From Fasciola hepatica (Eukaryota; Platyhelminthes; Trematoda; Plagiorchiida; Fasciolidae), in the NCBI GenBank assembly GCA_948099385.1, contig CANUEZ040000001.1, positions 1,066,501 to 1,130,500 of the forward strand: a stretch of 64,000 nt of DNA. Direction: 5' to 3'. Positions 59,876 through 64,000 of this stretch are shown here, in pieces (within the stretch, counting starts at the first letter, position 1; every line of letters begins with the position of its first letter). A program made the position numbers and the translations under genes. The notes below the pieces were generated by a model. That model did no database searches. It was not told the origin of the DNA and saw nothing but the letters and a program-made list of their open reading frames with translations.

Positions 59876-62800
59876 ATGCCAAGAAAAGGATCAAAAGCAG
59901 TCGAATCCGGACAGGAAGTAATACGGCAAGTCTCTGGGGAGGTTTTGGGTACATATGATTCTTTAGTTAATGCTAGATCGCCTAATCCTGTCAGTGCTAG
60001 CTCATGTGTTATTGAAAGCAATATTGATCGTAAGGATATCGATTTATATAAGCTGAGAATACTAAAACTAGAGCAACAGTTACTTTCGGCTAGACTACAG
60101 GCGCATGAAGCAGAGAAGTGTACACAGAAACAGCGAGAGCATGAGACCAGTGACTTCGACACTTCCGATAGGTTAGAGTGCAATAAGGTAGGGAACCCCA
60201 CGCCGGTCGCCGACTACAAACCACCATCGATCGATCTGCCTAGAGTGGAGTTAACGGTTTTCGACGGGCGAGCTGAGCAATATTGCAAGTTTGTCAAACA
60301 GTTCGAGACGTTCGTTGAAAACAAGGTAAACGACCCTGGGCAAAGGCTTCTCTACCTTACTCACTACTGCCGAGGCCGAGCGCGAGAAGCTATCGACGGG
60401 TGCACCATGCTCGATCCAGAACAAGGGTACACAAGGGCAAGAAAGATTCTGAGGGACTTGTTTGGCCAACCTTTCAAAGTAGCCCGTAACCTAATAGAGG
60501 GCGTGATGGCAGAGGCAAAGAGAACCAAGGGCGACGTCTACACCATGGCCGACCTGGTGATCAAGATGCAGAACTGCTCAATAGCCCTCGACCATTTAGG
60601 TTACAGGGCTGACCTAGACGCCATGCACACTTTGGAAGGCATAGTCCGTCTCCTCTCTCCCGAACTACAGGGTCGGTGGGCGGAAGAAGCTGAACGGATA
60701 AGCCGAAGCGACAGAGAAGCCAACTTCGAAGACCTGACTGAATACTTAGACAGGCAAACGAAGATAGCTGACAGCAGATTTGGCCGACTCATCCGGGACA
60801 GCAACCGAGCAAACAAGCCCGGTACTAGCCAAGTCCAAACCCCTGTACGGGAACATCCAAAGTACCAGCCTTGGACCAACACACACGTCATTTCACGAGA
60901 TGCTACGGCGAAACCAAATTGCAGGTCCTGTGGTACTAGCCATGGCCTACCAGAATGCCCCAAGTTCGGCAACGCCACAATAGACGAACGATGGGGAATG
61001 GCGAGGATGGCAGGAGCATGCTTTATCTGTTTCAACACCACGCACCGGGCAGCAGCCTGTAGAACAAGGAATCGATGTGGTTACGAGGGCTGCACGGGCA
61101 GACACCATCGGATGCTGCATCAGGCGAGGGTAACCATATCCGAGGCGGCTGCCAAGCCCAGCGTGATTTGTTCAACTTCACAATCTGCCAGTAAACCGGT
61201 ACGTTTAGGCGTAGTGGCCGTGGGAGTAGTGACTCCGACTGGGATAGTCAAGGCGTTGGCTTTCGTTGATAGTGGATCCGACACCACTTTAGTGAAAGAG
61301 CGGTTTGCCGACAAACACCAACTGGCTAAAGGTGCGACGTCGTTAGCGGTGAGCACGGTGGGCGGAACACAGGTAATGACTGCCGGTAGATTAAGGCTGC
61401 AACTCATCTCTCTAGACACTAACGAGGAAATTGAACCAACGGAGGCATTCACGTTAGCGGATCTCCCCATGCTAGCACCAAGGTCGGTGAACGCAATCTT
61501 GACTCGGTGGCCCCACCTGCAGGATGTAACCGTTGTAGACTGGGAAGATGATGAGGTGGATCTCCTCATCGGATGCGACGTGCCAGAGGCGCATTGGGTG
61601 CTTGACCAAAGAGTGGGCGACCGCCAGGCACCTTATGTCGTACGCACGGCTCTGGGATGGATGTTATACGGTCCAGTAGGGGTACGCGGTTCCGTGAATT
61701 ACTTATCCGCCGAAACGGACCGCATAGAGTATCATCTGCAACGGCTTTATGAAAAGGAGTTTCATGACATTGGAGACGAAAGACCGACGTTGTCTCAAGA
61801 GGATCACTTCGCTCTACAAACGGTGCGGCAAGGCACTAGAGGCCTCAAAAAACAGTTCGAGGTTCCCCTCCCATGGCGCACACCGGTCGACCCGTGGACT
61901 GACAACAGAAATTATGTTCTCCAACGATTACTACGACTAAAAGAACGCTTCATTCGAGACCAGAATCTGTGGGAACGATACGCGGATTTGATGAAGCGAA
62001 ACGAGGCCCTCGGTTACGTTGAAAAGGTGCCTGTCAACACCGACAGCAAAAGGGGTATCTGTTATCTGCCTCACCATCCGGTTATCAACGCCAAGAAACC
62101 CAATAAACTGCGGGTGGTTTTCGACTGTGCGGCCAAGTTCCAGGGAAAGTCGGTAAACGATCGCCTACTACAGGGGCCTGACTGGACCACACCACTGATC
62201 GATGTTTTGTGCCGTTTCAGAGTGGGTAAAGTGGCTTTGTCTGCTGACATTAGGGAAATGTTCCATCAGGTGAAGATTCCGGTAGCGGAACGAGATGCTT
62301 TGCGTTTCCTGTGGTGGGAAGGGAGCGACCGGGACAACGCAGTGGTGAATTATAGGATGACCGTCCACCCCTTCGGAGCCATATCGTCACCATTTTGTGC
62401 CAACTACGCCCTCCGAGAATCAGCGAACAAACATGGCGATCTAGTACATCGGATGGTGGTAGAAAGCGTCAGCAGGAACTTCTACGTCGACGACTACCTT
62501 GGGTCATTCGATGATGTGGAATCAGCTCTAGAGCAGTTCAGGGGTCTGACGAGATTGCTGGAAGAGGGCGGCTTCCATCTAACTAAATGGATGTCGAACG
62601 CTTCAGAAGTGCTGAAGGTCATCCCGTATCACGAAAAGGCCGAAAGGGTAAGAGATTTGGACGGCTCTCCACTTCCTATCGAGCGCACTTTAGGGATACA
62701 ATGGGACGCGGAAACGGACGATTTTGTTTTCGAACTGAACGTTCCCGAGCTGCCAATAACCCGTCGTGGCATACCATCTGCCGTCTCAAGTTTGTTCGAC

Positions 62801-64000
62801 CCGCTCGGTTTTGTCTCATCATGGCTGCTACCCGGAAAGATCTTGCTGCAGCGGCTGTGCCGTAAGGAAGTTGATTGGGACCAGTCACTGGACCGAGGGG
62901 ACCGGCTGGACTGGGAAGAATTTCTGAACACCTTGAAGAAATTAGGGGACATAAGAATCCCACGATGTTTGACCCCTAGCCATACGACACGGACTGGAGA
63001 ACTACATGCTTTTTCCGGCCCGATAGGTCCCGATGAGCCACAAGCGGCAGAGTACGATATTTTAAGAATGATACAACGCGAGGCTTTCGCCCGAGAACTC
63101 AAGAGGGCGGAAGAAGTGGGGCCAACCAATGAAGACATGCCATCTCCAAGAGGCGAGCTGAAGCGTTTAAACCCCAAACTCATCAACGGACTGCTGCGGG
63201 TGGATGGTAGGCTGACCAACGCCCACCTGAACTTCGACACAGAGTATCCTATACTGCTGCCTGCGAGACAACCTGTAGTAGAGCTAATGATTCAACACGT
63301 CTACGCCATGGAGGGACATGCCGGGGAAAGTCACGTGACGAGCGTCATCCGAAAGCGTCTTTGGTTGTTGAGAGGACGAGAGACTGTAAAACGCGTAATC
63401 CGACGGTGTGTGCAATGCAGGAGACGCAATGCCACAGCAGGCAAACAACTCATGGCCCCACTACCAGAATGCAGGGTGACTACGGGCTGGTGGCCGTTCA
63501 GTGACACCGGGTTGGACTATTTCGGGCCCTTGTGGATCAAGTGCGGGAAAAGATTAGAAAAGCGATACGGATGTATCATGACGTGCATGAAATCACGTGC
63601 GGTACACCTAGAAGTCGCACATTCGATGACGACCGATTCGTTTCTACGGGCTCTGCAAAGATTTATCAACAGAAGAGGCGTACCGGCCGATATATACTCA
63701 GATAATGGATCGAACTTTGTGGGCGCTCAACGGGAATTGCAGCGTTGGCACAAGAACATAAACAGGGACGAACTGCAGGATCGAACCGTGGCCTACGGCA
63801 TACGATGGCATTTCAACCCCCCACAGGCCAGTCACCGAGGCGGCATATGGGAACGCATGATCCAGTCCGCCAGACGGATATTGCTGTCAATCATGGAGCA
63901 GCAGCCGCCCGACGACGAGGCGCTGAACACCGTCATGACTGAGGTGGAGCGAATCCTGAACAACCGCCCCCTGGTTCCAGTATTGAACGGCGACCCCACC
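59876..64000 (+). CDS. BEL/Pao gag-pol polyprotein, RNase H-deleted, 3' end outside window
   Basis: Starts at the ATG at 59876. No stop was found in frame up to 64000 (1375 codons). Gag, zinc knuckles, protease (FVDSGSDTT), RT (NFYVDDYLG near 62480) and the integrase start with DYFGPLW and YSDNGSNF are as in copy 1. At 63016/63017 the frame passes from LHAFS straight to GPIGPDE. This removes 221 codons (copy 1 bases 45483-46145) and keeps frame. The missing part holds most of the RNase H-like domain. The alignment before the deletion has a constant offset of 17534, so no net indels occur there. The protein should be processed normally but be unable to degrade its RNA template. Confidence 0.82.
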   Translation, partial: MPRKGSKAVESGQEVIRQVSGEVLGTYDSLVNARSPNPVSASSCVIESNIDRKDIDLYKLRILKLEQQLLSARLQAHEAEKCTQKQREHETSDFDTSDRLECNKVGNPTPVADYKPPSIDLPRVELTVFDGRAEQYCKFVKQFETFVENKVNDPGQRLLYLTHYCRGRAREAIDGCTMLDPEQGYTRARKILRDLFGQPFKVARNLIEGVMAEAKRTKGDVYTMADLVIKMQNCSIALDHLGYRADLDAMHTLEGIVRLLSPELQGRWAEEAERISRSDREANFEDLTEYLDRQTKIADSRFGRLIRDSNRANKPGTSQVQTPVREHPKYQPWTNTHVISRDATAKPNCRSCGTSHGLPECPKFGNATIDERWGMARMAGACFICFNTTHRAAACRTRNRCGYEGCTGRHHRMLHQARVTISEAAAKPSVICSTSQSASKPVRLGVVAVGVVTPTGIVKALAFVDSGSDTTLVKERFADKHQLAKGATSLAVSTVGGTQVMTAGRLRLQLISLDTNEEIEPTEAFTLADLPMLAPRSVNAILTRWPHLQDVTVVDWEDDEVDLLIGCDVPEAHWVLDQRVGDRQAPYVVRTALGWMLYGPVGVRGSVNYLSAETDRIEYHLQRLYEKEFHDIGDERPTLSQEDHFALQTVRQGTRGLKKQFEVPLPWRTPVDPWTDNRNYVLQRLLRLKERFIRDQNLWERYADLMKRNEALGYVEKVPVNTDSKRGICYLPHHPVINAKKPNKLRVVFDCAAKFQGKSVNDRLLQGPDWTTPLIDVLCRFRVGKVALSADIREMFHQVKIPVAERDALRFLWWEGSDRDNAVVNYRMTVHPFGAISSPFCANYALRESANKHGDLVHRMVVESVSRNFYVDDYLGSFDDVESALEQFRGLTRLLEEGGFHLTKWMSNASEVLKVIPYHEKAERVRDLDGSPLPIERTLGIQWDAETDDFVFELNVPELPITRRGIPSAVSSLFDPLGFVSSWLLPGKILLQRLCRKEVDWDQSLDRGDRLDWEEFLNTLKKLGDIRIPRCLTPSHTTRTGELHAFSGPIGPDEPQAAEYDILRMIQREAFARELKRAEEVGPTNEDMPSPRGELKRLNPKLINGLLRVDGRLTNAHLNFDTEYPILLPARQPVVELMIQHVYAMEGHAGESHVTSVIRKRLWLLRGRETVKRVIRRCVQCRRRNATAGKQLMAPLPECRVTTGWWPFSDTGLDYFGPLWIKCGKRLEKRYGCIMTCMKSRAVHLEVAHSMTTDSFLRALQRFINRRGVPADIYSDNGSNFVGAQRELQRWHKNINRDELQDRTVAYGIRWHFNPPQASHRGGIWERMIQSARRILLSIMEQQPPDDEALNTVMTEVERILNNRPLVPVLNGDPT

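Larger units (their letters stand above)
59457..64000 (+). mobile_element. BEL/Pao LTR retrotransposon, copy 2 (cut by window end)
   Basis: Same family as copy 1, inserted into CR1-G in opposite orientation. The 3' part lies beyond the window. It carries a 663-bp internal deletion relative to copy 1 at about 63016. Divergence from copy 1 is a few per cent by eye. Confidence 0.88.

Overview
The window is eukaryotic. It is dominated by retrotransposons of the kinds found in flatworm genomes, and a digenean fluke is my best guess. That rests on two RTE-type LINE families plus a third divergent one, several CR1-type LINEs, BEL/Pao LTR elements, a MULE-like DNA transposon, TA and CA microsatellites, and very short apparent introns (33 to 53 nt). 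The species cannot be named from the sequence. No rRNA, convincing tRNA, CRISPR array or bacterial operon was seen. Family labels used here (RTE-A, RTE-B, RTE-C, CR1-L, CR1-E, CR1-F, CR1-G) are local names.

Layout. 0-6.3 kb: broken RTE-A, RTE-B and RTE-C pieces, mostly on the minus strand. 7.1-7.6 kb: a minus-strand exon cluster resembling the nucleotidyltransferase domain of poly(A) polymerase, the only likely host-type gene fragment. 7.7-9.2 kb: 5' half of an RTE-A. 9.3-11.9 kb: a chimeric element with RTE-A ends and an RTE-B middle. 12.8-16.4 kb: full-length RTE-A with an intact 1018-codon ORF (minus). 16.9-21.9 kb: RTE-B copies, including a near-identical inverted repeat. 22.0-24.95 kb: two opposed MULE transposase fragments. 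25.0-28.6 kb: a second RTE-A (plus), almost identical to the first but with a nonsense codon. 28.6-31.5 kb: decayed CR1-E.

31.6-37.0 kb is the least conventional region. It holds three copies of a sequence resembling the DUF4806 domain and two inverted copies of a segment with a SWIM-type CxC...CxH zinc finger. These are arranged as one unit nested in reverse inside another, and are decorated with clusters of GGGGC/GCCCC palindromes.

37.1-50.4 kb: CR1-L copy 1, directly abutting CR1-L copy 2, whose 3' UTR is interrupted by a complete BEL/Pao element (41921-48643). That element has LTRs identical by eye, a 5-bp target duplication and an intact 1731-codon polyprotein. 50.4-53.4 kb: unexplained sequence with AT microsatellites. 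53.4-59.5 kb: CR1-F, CR1-L copy 3 and CR1-G (all minus). 59457 to the end: a second BEL/Pao element with a 663-bp in-frame deletion of the RNase H-like region, running out of the window.

The genes do not form a pathway. The window is a stack of nested, truncated and recombined mobile elements. Autonomous-looking copies (RTE-A minus copy, BEL copy 1) sit beside many defective relatives they could mobilise in trans.
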